A DNA stretch of 64,000 nt from an uncultured Caulobacterales bacterium (GTDB taxonomy: Bacteria > Pseudomonadota > Alphaproteobacteria > Caulobacterales > Caulobacteraceae): contig CAIMFV010000051.1 of the NCBI GenBank assembly GCA_903840435.1, positions 92,187 through 156,186 of the forward strand. The letters are read 5' to 3'. The notes below the pieces were generated by a model that was not told the DNA's origin, did not search any database, and was given only the letters and a program-made list of their open reading frames with translations. The translations under genes were made by a program, and so were the position numbers. Shown piece by piece: positions 56,185 through 64,000 of the stretch; position 1 is the first letter of the stretch, and each line of letters begins with the position of its first letter.

Positions 56185-58713
56185 ATGCCCAGCCCGTCGC
56201 TAAACGCTCAAAAATTTAAGTTGGCGACCTCTGTCGTCGCGCTGGTTGGGGCGGCGTCGCTCTCGTCTCAGGCCGTGGCCCAAACCGGCGGTCAAGCGCC
56301 GGGCTCCATGCCGGGCAATGCAGCCGCTGGCATCAATCCGGCCGATACGCCCAAGGTGACGCCGGGCAGACCGCCTGTTCCTGCGCCCTCTGCGGATCAG
56401 GTCAATGCGCAAGCCAAGGCCCAAGACGCACCAAAGCCTGCCGCCACACAGGCCGCGCCGGACCCAGCGGCCCTGGTTCGCCACATTACGGTGCAAGGCA
56501 ATGAGCGGATCGAAACAGCGACGATCTTGTCATATTTGCCGGTTTCGGTTGGCGATACCGCCGACGCGACCCGCATTGACGCAGCGCTGAAAACCTTAGC
56601 GCGAACCGAACTCTTCAGCGACGAGCGTATTGAACTCGATCCGAAGACCGGCGATCTGATGGTGCGGGTGATTGAAAATCCGATCATCAACCAGGTGGTG
56701 TTCGAGGGCAATTCGGCCCTCTCGACGGACAAGTTGAAGGACGAGGTTTCGATCCACCCCCGATCGATCTTCACCAAGAGCCATATCTTGCAAGACGTGC
56801 AGCGCATCGTCGAGCTTTACCGGCGCTCGGGTCGGATTGCGGTCGTGGTGACGCCCAAGATCGTCCAACTGCCGCAAAGGCGGGTCGATCTGGTGTTTGA
56901 GATTTCGGAAGGTCCGAAAACCGGCATTTTGCGGGTCAATTTCCAGGGCAATAAGGCTTTTAGCGGCAACCAACTGCGCGACGTGGTGGTGACCAAGGAA
57001 AGCCGCTGGTGGAACTTCCTCAATTCAAATGACAATTACGATCCGGATCGGATCGAATATGACCGCGAGCAATTGCGCAAGTTCTACACCAATCGCGGCT
57101 TTTACGACTTTCGCGTCATTTCATCGGCAGCAGAACTGCAGGCCGACCAACAGAACTTCACCATCAATTTTGTCGTCAGCGAAGGGGCCAAATACAAGTT
57201 TGGCAAGGTGCGCGTCGAGACTGATCTGAAGAAACTCAATTCCGATGTCATGCGTGCGCTGCTGCCGATTCGCGACGGTCAAGCCTATCAAGGTGACCGC
57301 ATCGAATCCGCGGTTGATAGCCTGACCTTTGCCGCGGGTGCTGCGGGCTTTGCCTTTGTTGATATACGCCCCCGCTATCACGCCAATCCTGAGACCCATA
57401 CGGTCGATGTCACCTTCGACGTTAAGGAAGGGCCACGGGTCTATATCGAACGCATCGATATTGTCGGGAACACCGTCACCCTCGACCATGTGATTCGCCG
57501 AGAAATGAGCTTGGCCGAAGGCGACGCCTATAACCGCGTGCTGGTCGACCGCTCAAAAACCCAGGTCAAACGCCTCGACTTCTTCAAAACAGTCGATATC
57601 GACCAATTGCCGGGCAGTGCGCCTGACAAGACCATTTTGCGGGTCAAGGTGGCGGAGCAGCCGACAGGCGAGCTAAGCTTTGGCGCGGGCTATTCGTCGG
57701 TTGAACAATTGATGCTCGACGTCGGCGTCAGTCAGCACAATTTCCGGGGCACGGGAGAAGACCTGCGTTTACGCGCATCGGTCGGCTATTTGCGCCAACA
57801 AATCGATTTTGCCTTTACCGAGCCCAGGTTCTTGGAGCGCGATCTGCGCGCGAGCTACGACATCTTCTCGTATCGGTATAACTACTCAGCTCAAACTGGC
57901 TTTGATAGCCAGTCAACAGGCGCGACCTTCAGTCTTGGCTTCCCGCTCAACGTCAATACCTACTTCTCAACCCGGTACTCCATCCACGACGACCGGGTCT
58001 TGGTCACGTCGGGCGCTTGTAATGCTGGAACCATTTCGTCGACCATTTGTGATCAGACTGGCGCCTATGTCACGTCGCTGATCGGCTACACCCTCGGGGT
58101 TGATCGCCGGAATGATCCAAGGCGGGCGACTCGCGGCTTCTACGCCAATCTGAAGCAAGACTTTGCTGGTGTCGGCGGCGACGTGAAATATCTCCGCACC
58201 GAGGCGGAGGGCGCTTGGTACTGGGGCTTTAACAGCGACTTTGTCCTGACCCTATCGGCCTCGGGCGGTTATGTCGCAGGCTGGGGCGGAGACTCGATCC
58301 GCATCAATGACCGGTTCTTCAAGGGCGGCAACAGCTTCCGTGGCTTCCAAATCGCCGGTATCGGCCCGCGCGACACCCAATATGACGAGGCCTTGGGCGG
58401 CAAGCTCTATGCCATTGATACCTCTGAACTTACCTTGCCAAACGGACTGCCGGAGCAGTACGGCATTCGCACGGCGTGGTTCCTCGATATCGGCACGCTT
58501 GGCCTGTTGGACAAATCTGTCCTAAACACGGGGCTGTACGGAGCGCCGAATCCGAAGATTGTCGATAATCTGAGCCTGCGTGCGTCAACGGGTCTCAGCG
58601 TCTTTTGGACCTCGCCCCTTGGCCCAATCCGCCTGGACTTCAGCCAAGTTTTGGCCAAAGAGACTTACGACAAGGTAGAGAATTTCCGCTTTTCAACCAA
58701 CACACAGTTTTGA
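56185..58713 (+). CDS. bamA: Outer-membrane assembly factor BamA
   Basis: The 842-residue protein inserts beta-barrel proteins into the outer membrane. A signal peptide ends near residue 32 (QAVAQ). A proline-alanine-rich linker follows, then five POTRA domains from about 90 (HITVQGNERIETATI) to about 450, and a C-terminal 16-strand barrel (RSFRGFQ-like GGNSFRGFQIAGIG) ending in F (NTQF). The barrel's last residue is the usual phenylalanine. The linker of about 55 residues is longer than in E. coli. Confidence 0.95.
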   Translation: MPSPSLNAQKFKLATSVVALVGAASLSSQAVAQTGGQAPGSMPGNAAAGINPADTPKVTPGRPPVPAPSADQVNAQAKAQDAPKPAATQAAPDPAALVRHITVQGNERIETATILSYLPVSVGDTADATRIDAALKTLARTELFSDERIELDPKTGDLMVRVIENPIINQVVFEGNSALSTDKLKDEVSIHPRSIFTKSHILQDVQRIVELYRRSGRIAVVVTPKIVQLPQRRVDLVFEISEGPKTGILRVNFQGNKAFSGNQLRDVVVTKESRWWNFLNSNDNYDPDRIEYDREQLRKFYTNRGFYDFRVISSAAELQADQQNFTINFVVSEGAKYKFGKVRVETDLKKLNSDVMRALLPIRDGQAYQGDRIESAVDSLTFAAGAAGFAFVDIRPRYHANPETHTVDVTFDVKEGPRVYIERIDIVGNTVTLDHVIRREMSLAEGDAYNRVLVDRSKTQVKRLDFFKTVDIDQLPGSAPDKTILRVKVAEQPTGELSFGAGYSSVEQLMLDVGVSQHNFRGTGEDLRLRASVGYLRQQIDFAFTEPRFLERDLRASYDIFSYRYNYSAQTGFDSQSTGATFSLGFPLNVNTYFSTRYSIHDDRVLVTSGACNAGTISSTICDQTGAYVTSLIGYTLGVDRRNDPRRATRGFYANLKQDFAGVGGDVKYLRTEAEGAWYWGFNSDFVLTLSASGGYVAGWGGDSIRINDRFFKGGNSFRGFQIAGIGPRDTQYDEALGGKLYAIDTSELTLPNGLPEQYGIRTAWFLDIGTLGLLDKSVLNTGLYGAPNPKIVDNLSLRASTGLSVFWTSPLGPIRLDFSQVLAKETYDKVENFRFSTNTQF

Positions 58714-58718
58714 GAATC

Positions 58719-59369
58719 ATGACCCTGCAAAAAACCCTCATGGCGGCCTCCGCCATCTTCGCTGTTGCTGTCATCGCAGCCACTCCCGCCGCCGCGCAAA
58801 AAAAGACCGCCACGCCGGCCGCCGCCCCAGCAGCTCCGCCTGCGCCGCTGCCCTTGCAACTCGGTCCGCCGATTGCTGGCATCTGCGTGTGGAGCCACGA
58901 CCGTGTTGTCGGCCAGTCCGCCGCCGGCCAAGCCGCCCAACAGCGCATGCAGCAATTGCAGGCCCAGGTGAGCGCAGAATTAGGTCCGGAAAAAACCGCG
59001 TTTGAAACCGACTACAACGCGTTCCGCGCCCAAGCCGCCAGCCTACCCGCTGACCAACAAACCTCGAAGCAGCAGGCCCTGGCCAAGCGCTATCAGGACC
59101 TCGGCCAAAAGGCGCAACTGCGCGAAAAGGAACTCGAGGCGACGCTGCAAAAGGCCGTGCAAAAGATCAATGGCGAAATCGAGCCCATCGTGCGGGGCGT
59201 CATCCAAGCGCGCGGGTGCTCCTTGCTGTTGAACGCTGACCAAGGCGTCAATGCCGCCAATCCGCAAATGGACCTGACCGATTCGATTGTTCAGCAATTG
59301 AATGCAAAATTGCCAACCTTGACCTTTGATCGCGAGATCATCGATCCGGCGACCCTCGCTCAACGGTAA
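58719..59369 (+). CDS. skp: OmpH/Skp-family periplasmic chaperone
   Basis: The 216-residue protein has a signal peptide with cleavage near residue 26 (TPAAAQ), a proline-alanine-rich linker, and a long coiled-coil (AAQQRMQQLQAQVSAEL, QKAQLREKELEATLQKAVQ), as in Skp proteins that hold unfolded outer-membrane proteins. It ends with a strand region. I take the start at 58719; the frame runs further upstream inside bamA but is not coding. A strong terminator follows. Confidence 0.9.
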   Translation: MTLQKTLMAASAIFAVAVIAATPAAAQKKTATPAAAPAAPPAPLPLQLGPPIAGICVWSHDRVVGQSAAGQAAQQRMQQLQAQVSAELGPEKTAFETDYNAFRAQAASLPADQQTSKQQALAKRYQDLGQKAQLREKELEATLQKAVQKINGEIEPIVRGVIQARGCSLLLNADQGVNAANPQMDLTDSIVQQLNAKLPTLTFDREIIDPATLAQR

Positions 59370-59377
59370 AGCCGAGA

Positions 59378-59417
59378 CCCGTGGAGCCCGGCCCAATGCC
59401 GCTCCACGGGTTTTTTT
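59378..59417 (+). terminator. Intrinsic terminator between skp and lpxD
   Basis: CCCGTGGAGC (59378-59387) and GCTCCACGGG (59401-59410) form a perfect ten-base stem with a 13-base loop, followed by seven T residues (59411-59417). This is a textbook intrinsic terminator and falls in the 90 bases between skp and lpxD. Confidence 0.92.
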
Positions 59418-59459
59418 ACGTGTTTTAGGGTCTTCGCTCTGAAATCGGGACTGAAGTCC

Positions 59460-60476
59460 ATGCCAGACCCGCGCTTTTTTGAACACCTTGGGCCCCTTTC
59501 CTTGGGCATGCTGGCGGAGCTCAGCGGCGCCCAGGTCGAACGTGGCGATGTTCAGCGCTTTATCACCGGTGCAGCACCCCTGGCGCGGGCCAAGGCGAGC
59601 GAAATCGCCTATCTTGGGGATGTACGTTACCTCGACGCTCTTCGCACCTCCAAGGCCGCCGCTGTGATTGTGGCGCAAGCGCATCTGAGCGAGGCGCCCG
59701 CCAGCGCCATGATCTTGGTGACGCCAGAACCCCAGGCCGCCTATGCCCGAGTGGCCGCAAAGCTTCACCGACCACTGCGCCACGCGGCGGGCGCATCCGC
59801 CATCCACCCAGATTGCCAACTGGAAAACGATGTGGCGCTGGCGCCCGGCGTAGTTATCGGCCAGGGCGCTAAGATCGGGCGCGGCACAGAAATTGGCGCG
59901 CAAAGCGTGATTGGTCCAGGCGTCGCCATTGGACGGAACTGCCGGATCGGCGCCAATGTCTATATTGGCTTTGCGCTGATCGGCGATGGCGTGACGGTTT
60001 GCTCTGGAGCGGTGATCGGCGAAACCGGGTTCGGCGTAGCGGGTAGCCGCTCCGGTGCGCTCGACATTCCCCAACTCGGTCGCGTGATCTTGCAAGACGG
60101 GGTCAGTATCGGGGCCAACTCTTGTGTGGATCGCGGCGCCTATGACGACACAGTCATTGGCGAACAGAGCAAGATCGATAATCTCGTCCAGGTGGGGCAC
60201 AATGTGCAGATTGGCCGCAATTGCGTTATCGCGGCGCAAACCGGACTTTCGGGCAGCTCGGTCTTAGAAGACGGCGTCATGATGGGCGGCGGTGTCGGCG
60301 TTGCCGACCATATCCGCATCCATAAGGGTGCACGGATTGCAGCGGCCGCTGGCATTATGCGCGACGTGCCTGCGGGCGAGACCTGGGCAGGTGCGCCGGG
60401 CCGACCCATTCGCCGGTTCATGCGCGAAGTGGCCTGGGTTGCCCAGCAGGTCGACAAGAAGCCGCCAGCCCGTTAG
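59460..60476 (+). CDS. lpxD: UDP-3-O-acylglucosamine N-acyltransferase
   Basis: The 338-residue protein adds the second acyl chain in lipid A synthesis. An N-terminal uridine-binding domain (residues 1-100) is followed by a left-handed beta helix with hexapeptide repeats (VIGQGAKIGRGTEIGAQSVIG) and the catalytic histidine in QVGHNVQIG. It is followed by fabZ and lpxA. A terminator ahead of it suggests it may have its own promoter, which I cannot identify. Confidence 0.94.
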   Translation: MPDPRFFEHLGPLSLGMLAELSGAQVERGDVQRFITGAAPLARAKASEIAYLGDVRYLDALRTSKAAAVIVAQAHLSEAPASAMILVTPEPQAAYARVAAKLHRPLRHAAGASAIHPDCQLENDVALAPGVVIGQGAKIGRGTEIGAQSVIGPGVAIGRNCRIGANVYIGFALIGDGVTVCSGAVIGETGFGVAGSRSGALDIPQLGRVILQDGVSIGANSCVDRGAYDDTVIGEQSKIDNLVQVGHNVQIGRNCVIAAQTGLSGSSVLEDGVMMGGGVGVADHIRIHKGARIAAAAGIMRDVPAGETWAGAPGRPIRRFMREVAWVAQQVDKKPPAR

Positions 60477-60518
60477 GGATGGTCGCTTGATCGCGCTTAA
60501 ACCCGGACGAGACACCCT

Positions 60519-61013
60519 ATGACCATGGCGGACGATCCTAACCTTGCCCCTGAGGCGTCAGAGGTTGGGCCAACCATTGGCATTGCAGAAATTCTGCGCC
60601 GCATACCCCACCGCTATCCGTTCCTGCTTGTCGATCGCTGTGAGGACTATCGTCCGTACACCTCTATCATCGGGGTGAAGAACGTCACCTTCAACGAGCC
60701 GTTTTTTACCGGCCACTTCCCGGAAAATCCGGTCATGCCCGGCGTCTTGATTGTTGAGGCCCTGGCCCAATCCGGCGCTGTGATGATGTCGAAATCCTTG
60801 GATGCCGATGTTACGGGCAAGACCATTCTTTTCATGACCCTGGATAATGTCCGCTTTCGCCTGCCTGTGCGGCCGGGCGATGTGTTGCGGATGCCGGTAA
60901 AGGTGCTGCGGGCCCGAAGCGAGATTTTTAAGTTTCGCGGCGAGGCCTTTGTCGATGGAAAGCTCGCGGCGGAAGCAGAATGGGCGGCCATCGTGGTTGA
61001 GAACAAGGCATGA
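60519..61013 (+). CDS. fabZ: 3-hydroxyacyl-[acyl-carrier-protein] dehydratase
   Basis: The 164-residue hot-dog fold enzyme dehydrates 3-hydroxyacyl-ACP. Motifs are [17 protein letters not shown] and [22 protein letters not shown] with the catalytic histidine and glutamate. The extra N-terminal 20 residues are polar and typical in alphaproteobacteria. It overlaps lpxA by four bases. Confidence 0.95.
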   Translation: MTMADDPNLAPEASEVGPTIGIAEILRRIPHRYPFLLVDRCEDYRPYTSIIGVKNVTFNEPFFTGHFPENPVMPGVLIVEALAQSGAVMMSKSLDADVTGKTILFMTLDNVRFRLPVRPGDVLRMPVKVLRARSEIFKFRGEAFVDGKLAAEAEWAAIVVENKA

Positions 61014-61798
61014 GCAAAATCCACCCCACAGCGCTGGTCGATTCGGCGGCGGAAATCGATGAGTCGGTCGAAATCGGCCCCTTCTGTGTCGTCGGCCCCA
61101 AGGTGCGCCTGCACTCAGGCGTGAAGCTCCTGACCCATGTGGTGGTCGAAGGTTTGACCGAAGTCGGCGCCGACACGGTCGTGCATGCTTTTGCCTCGCT
61201 TGGTGGCAGCCCACAGCATCTGGCGCACCGGGGAGAAGAAACCCGGCTGGTCATCGGACCGCGCAATTCCATCCGCGAACATGTGACCATGAATACGGGA
61301 ACCGTGATGGGCGGTGGGCTCACTCAAGTGGGGTCAGACGGCCTTTTTATGGTCAGCGCTCACGTGGCCCACGACTGCATTGTCGGCGATCAGGTGGTGT
61401 TTGCGAATAATGCGACCTTGGCAGGCCATGTTCACGTTGGAGACTATGTGTTCATGGCGGGCCTGTGCGCAGTTCACCAGCACAGCCGCATCGGCCGTTA
61501 TGCCTTTGTCGGCGGCGGCGCGATTGTTACCCGCGACATCATCCCGTTTGGCATGGTGTGGGGCAACCACGCGCGGCTGGAAGGCTTAAATCTCGTCGGC
61601 CTCAAGCGCCGCGGCTTTAGCCGCGAAGCCATCAATGATCTGCGCGCCTCGTGGCGCATGCTGTTTGCGCCGGAGGGAGCGTTTCAAGAACGGCTTGACG
61701 ATGTGGCGCGGGTGTTCGCACACTCCACCGAGGTGATGGAGATTGTCGACTTTATCCGCGACGACGCTTCGCGACCCCTCTGCCAACCCGGACCGTGA
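61010..61798 (+). CDS. lpxA: UDP-N-acetylglucosamine acyltransferase
   Basis: The 262-residue protein starts lipid A synthesis by adding a hydroxyacyl chain to UDP-GlcNAc. It has a left-handed beta helix ([18 protein letters not shown]), the catalytic histidine in [10 protein letters not shown], and a C-terminal helical domain ([17 protein letters not shown]). It overlaps fabZ and lpxI by four bases each. Confidence 0.95.
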   Translation: MSKIHPTALVDSAAEIDESVEIGPFCVVGPKVRLHSGVKLLTHVVVEGLTEVGADTVVHAFASLGGSPQHLAHRGEETRLVIGPRNSIREHVTMNTGTVMGGGLTQVGSDGLFMVSAHVAHDCIVGDQVVFANNATLAGHVHVGDYVFMAGLCAVHQHSRIGRYAFVGGGAIVTRDIIPFGMVWGNHARLEGLNLVGLKRRGFSREAINDLRASWRMLFAPEGAFQERLDDVARVFAHSTEVMEIVDFIRDDASRPLCQPGP

Positions 61799-62640
61799 CC
61801 GCCTCGCGGCCAAAACTTGGGCTTGTGGTTGGCGGTGGCGGCCTGCCTCCGAGCCTGATTGCGCGCTGCCAGGCCAGCGGTCGGCCATTTTTTGTCATTC
61901 GGCTGAAGGGCTTTGCCGATGACCAGACCCTGAGCGCGCCGCATGTCACGGTGGGGATTGCCGAGATTGGGAAAATCATCGCCTGTCTGCGGGCCGAAGC
62001 CTGTCAGGCCTTGTGCTTTGCAGGCCTTGTGCAACGCCCTGATTTCGCCAGTTTGAAGCCTGACCTGAAGGGCTTGAGCCTGTTGCCTGGGGTGATTGCC
62101 GCTGCCGCCCAGGGCGATGACGGGCTGATGCGCCATATGCTCAACATCTTTGAACGGGAAGGGTTTCAGATTGAGGGGGCCGACCAGATCGGCGACGACT
62201 TGACCCTGCCAGCAGGCCCGCTTGGCCTCCACGCCCCGCAGCCAACCCATCAATCCGATATTTCCCAAGCGCTGCGCGTGGCGCGCGCCATGGGAGAGCT
62301 TGATATCGGCCAGGGCTGTGTGGTGGTAGCAGGGCTGGTGCTTGCGGTCGAAGCGCAAGAGGGGACCGAGGCCATGTTGCGCCGCTGTATTGGCCTTGCA
62401 GACGCGATCAAGGGCAATCCCGACCATCGCAAAGGGGTGCTCGCCAAGTGCCCCAAGCCCATTCAAGATCTGCGCATCGATATGCCAACCATTGGCCTTT
62501 CAACCGTGGAGCGCGCCGCTGAAGCAGGCTTAAGCGGCATTGTCGGGGAGGCGGGACGGCTTTTGGTGCTTGACCGCCAAGCCGTCATCGCCGCCGCCGA
62601 TGCGGCGGGCCTTTTCATTTTTGGCGCGGCCGCGCCATGA
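61795..62640 (+). CDS. lpxI: UDP-2,3-diacylglucosamine pyrophosphatase LpxI
   Basis: The 281-residue DUF1009 protein hydrolyses UDP-2,3-diacylglucosamine in place of LpxH, as in Caulobacter. It begins with GTG ([18 protein letters not shown]). Core motifs are [23 protein letters not shown] and [19 protein letters not shown], and it ends with [10 protein letters not shown]. It overlaps lpxA and lpxB by four bases, the expected alphaproteobacterial order. Confidence 0.93.
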   Translation: MTASRPKLGLVVGGGGLPPSLIARCQASGRPFFVIRLKGFADDQTLSAPHVTVGIAEIGKIIACLRAEACQALCFAGLVQRPDFASLKPDLKGLSLLPGVIAAAAQGDDGLMRHMLNIFEREGFQIEGADQIGDDLTLPAGPLGLHAPQPTHQSDISQALRVARAMGELDIGQGCVVVAGLVLAVEAQEGTEAMLRRCIGLADAIKGNPDHRKGVLAKCPKPIQDLRIDMPTIGLSTVERAAEAGLSGIVGEAGRLLVLDRQAVIAAADAAGLFIFGAAAP

Positions 62641-63818
62641 TCTCTGGCCCATCCCGCCAGGTCACCGTCCTCCTCACGGCCGGCGAAGCCTCAGGCGATC
62701 AGTTGGGCGCCGACCTCATGGCGGCCTTGCGTCAGGCGGCCCCAAGCATTGAATTTCGATTTGTCGGCGTCGGCGGCGCCCGGATGCAGGCGGCAGGGCT
62801 TGACCCGATATTTGATCTTTCCGACCTTTCGGTTCTCGGGCTTTGGGAAGGGGTCAAGGCCTATCCACGGATTGTCCAACGCGCCGACTCCATTGGGGCG
62901 CTCGCCAAACGCGAGCAGCCAGATGTGGCAGTGCTGATCGACAGTTGGGGATTCTCTTTACGGGTTGCCCATCGCCTTCGCCGGGCGTCGCCAAAGACCC
63001 GGATCTTGAAATATGTCGGACCGCAGGTTTGGGCCTCGCGTCCAGGTCGCGCCAAGGTGCTGGCGGGCGCCGTTGATCGTCTGCTCTCGACCCAAAGCAT
63101 GGATGCGCCCTTCTATCAGGGGGTGGGGCTGCCGGTCACCTTTGTTGGCAATCCGGCCCTGGCGCGTGATCTCAGCGGCGTCGATCCGGCGCGCGCCCGC
63201 GCCCGCCTTGGCATTCCTGCCGACAGCCCCATCCTGCTGGTCTTGCCGGGGAGCCGCCGGTCAGAGGTCTCGCGCCTCGCCGCCCCCTTCGGTGAAGCTG
63301 TGGCCAGACTAAAGGCCAGTCGACCGGACCTTGTGGTCATCGTGCAGGTGGCAGCGACGGTGGACGGGCTGTTGACCGAAGCGGTAGGGACGTGGGCGTC
63401 GCCGCCGGTGCTGGTGCGCAATGACGAAGCGTTGAAATATGACCTGATGGCCGCTGCGACCGTGGCTTTAGCGGCCAGCGGCACGGTGACAACGGAATTA
63501 GGCCTGTGCGGCGCCCCCATGGTGGTGGCCTATAAGATCGGACGGCTAACCTATTTGGTCGGCAAGCGCCTGATAACCACCCGGTGGATCACGCTGATCA
63601 ATATCGCGGCGGGGCGTGAGGTCGTGCCGGAAATTTTGCAGGATGCCTGCACAGGGGAAGCCTTGGCGCAAAGCCTTGCCCGCCTGCTCGACGATCCCAT
63701 CGGCCGCGCCCAACAGGTGGAGGCGCAAAATGCTGCGCTTGACCTAATGGGGCGGGGGACAGGCGATCCGTCGTCACGCGCCGCCGCCTGCGTCCTCGAC
63801 GAACTTACGGCGAAATAA
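62637..63818 (+). CDS. lpxB: Lipid-A-disaccharide synthase
   Basis: The 393-residue glycosyltransferase (GT19) joins UDP-2,3-diacylglucosamine with lipid X. Motifs are LLTAGEASGDQLGADLM, GVGGARMQAAGL, DSWGFSLRVAHRLR, KYVGPQVWASRPGRAKVL and VLPGSRRSEVSRL. The ATG overlaps the lpxI stop by four bases. It ends the cluster. Confidence 0.95.
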   Translation: MISGPSRQVTVLLTAGEASGDQLGADLMAALRQAAPSIEFRFVGVGGARMQAAGLDPIFDLSDLSVLGLWEGVKAYPRIVQRADSIGALAKREQPDVAVLIDSWGFSLRVAHRLRRASPKTRILKYVGPQVWASRPGRAKVLAGAVDRLLSTQSMDAPFYQGVGLPVTFVGNPALARDLSGVDPARARARLGIPADSPILLVLPGSRRSEVSRLAAPFGEAVARLKASRPDLVVIVQVAATVDGLLTEAVGTWASPPVLVRNDEALKYDLMAAATVALAASGTVTTELGLCGAPMVVAYKIGRLTYLVGKRLITTRWITLINIAAGREVVPEILQDACTGEALAQSLARLLDDPIGRAQQVEAQNAALDLMGRGTGDPSSRAAACVLDELTAK

Positions 63819-63834
63819 CCCCCCAAACGCGAAC

Positions 63835-63860
63835 GGGCGCCTCCGGTGAGGGAGACGCCC
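63835..63860. terminator. Hairpin between convergent lpxB and amtB
   Basis: GGGCGCCTCC (63835-63844) pairs with GGAGACGCCC (63851-63860), with one mismatch and a six-base loop. It lies in the 72 bases between the two convergent genes. No T run follows, so termination is inferred from its location. Confidence 0.45.
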
Positions 63861-63890
63861 GCCAGGCTGAGGTGCGGTTAAGGCTTTGGA

Positions 63891-64000
63891 TTAGCCGTGG
63901 TCGTGCAGGGCTTCGCCGTGCAGGGCCGCGTCCAGGCCTTCGGCTTCGGCCTCGTCGGAGACGCGCAAGCCTGTGGTATATTTGCAGATCATCAGGATGA
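63891..64000 (-). CDS. amtB: Ammonium transporter, partial (C-terminal end only)
   Basis: The minus strand from the window edge to a stop at 63891 encodes LRVSDEAEAEGLDAALHGEA, ending LHDHG. The pattern GLRVS-acidic-EGLD-HGE is the cytoplasmic tail of AmtB ammonium transporters. Only about 35 codons are in the window, so the rest of the gene and any glnK partner cannot be seen. Confidence 0.85.
   Translation of the reverse strand, partial: ILMICKYTTGLRVSDEAEAEGLDAALHGEALHDHG

Noticed and set aside
1..64000. CRISPR array, rRNA operon or plasmid origin
   Set aside because: I saw no regularly spaced direct repeats, rRNA stretches or replication initiator gene anywhere in the window.

Overview
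The window is a GC-rich alphaproteobacterial chromosome segment. Gene content and order resemble Caulobacterales and relatives: nuoA-N, birA, coaX, rnj, mce, DUF1467, proS, lolC/lolD, dnaE, rpsB, tsf, pyrH, frr, uppS, cdsA, dxr, rseP, bamA, skp, lpxD, fabZ, lpxA, lpxI, lpxB. A 440-residue ProS, GTG starts, ATGA/GTGA stop-start overlaps and a SigF/NrsF pair beside a DUF2282-DUF692-DUF2063-DoxX cluster agree with this. The species cannot be named from the sequence alone.

Bases 1-12.3 kb are accessory metabolism: a HicAB toxin-antitoxin pair cut by the window edge, a luciferase-like flavin oxidoreductase, a PA1024-like flavoenzyme, an exported EF-hand protein coupled to a dimethylarginine dimethylaminohydrolase, a zinc alcohol dehydrogenase, and a minus-strand operon (EamA exporter, two acyl-CoA dehydrogenases, a FadD-like CoA ligase, an M28 peptidase). 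One of the two dehydrogenases seems to lack the usual catalytic base region, which suggests a heteromeric enzyme.

Bases 12.4-16.1 kb hold a copper/metal-stress module: ECF sigma factor, NrsF-type anti-sigma with two well-placed cysteines, a SigF-like promoter, and a bufferin-type RiPP operon (four-cysteine precursor, MNIO/DUF692 enzyme, DUF2063 partner, DoxX). Next come a Phd-type antitoxin with a truncated PIN toxin, a CPT-like kinase, tRNA-Asp(GTC) and an isonitrile hydratase-like protein.

Bases 18.3-33.3 kb encode all 14 subunits of respiratory complex I (NADH:quinone oxidoreductase), with one small unassigned membrane protein between nuoE and nuoF. Translationally coupled housekeeping genes follow. 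This conserved block is interrupted twice: by a Fic AMP-transferase gene whose upstream region carries at least five copies of a TCCGC-type half-site (37.3-38.5 kb), and by an AT-rich island between lolD and dnaE (about 42.0-44.9 kb) with an IS21 remnant and a two-gene ATPase plus Toprim/DUF4435 system resembling PARIS anti-phage defence.

Bases 45-63.8 kb cover replication (dnaE), translation (rpsB, tsf, frr), UMP kinase, and the isoprenoid, phospholipid, outer-membrane assembly and lipid A genes in the classical order. A strong intrinsic terminator separates skp from lpxD. The window ends in the 3' part of an ammonium transporter gene on the minus strand.
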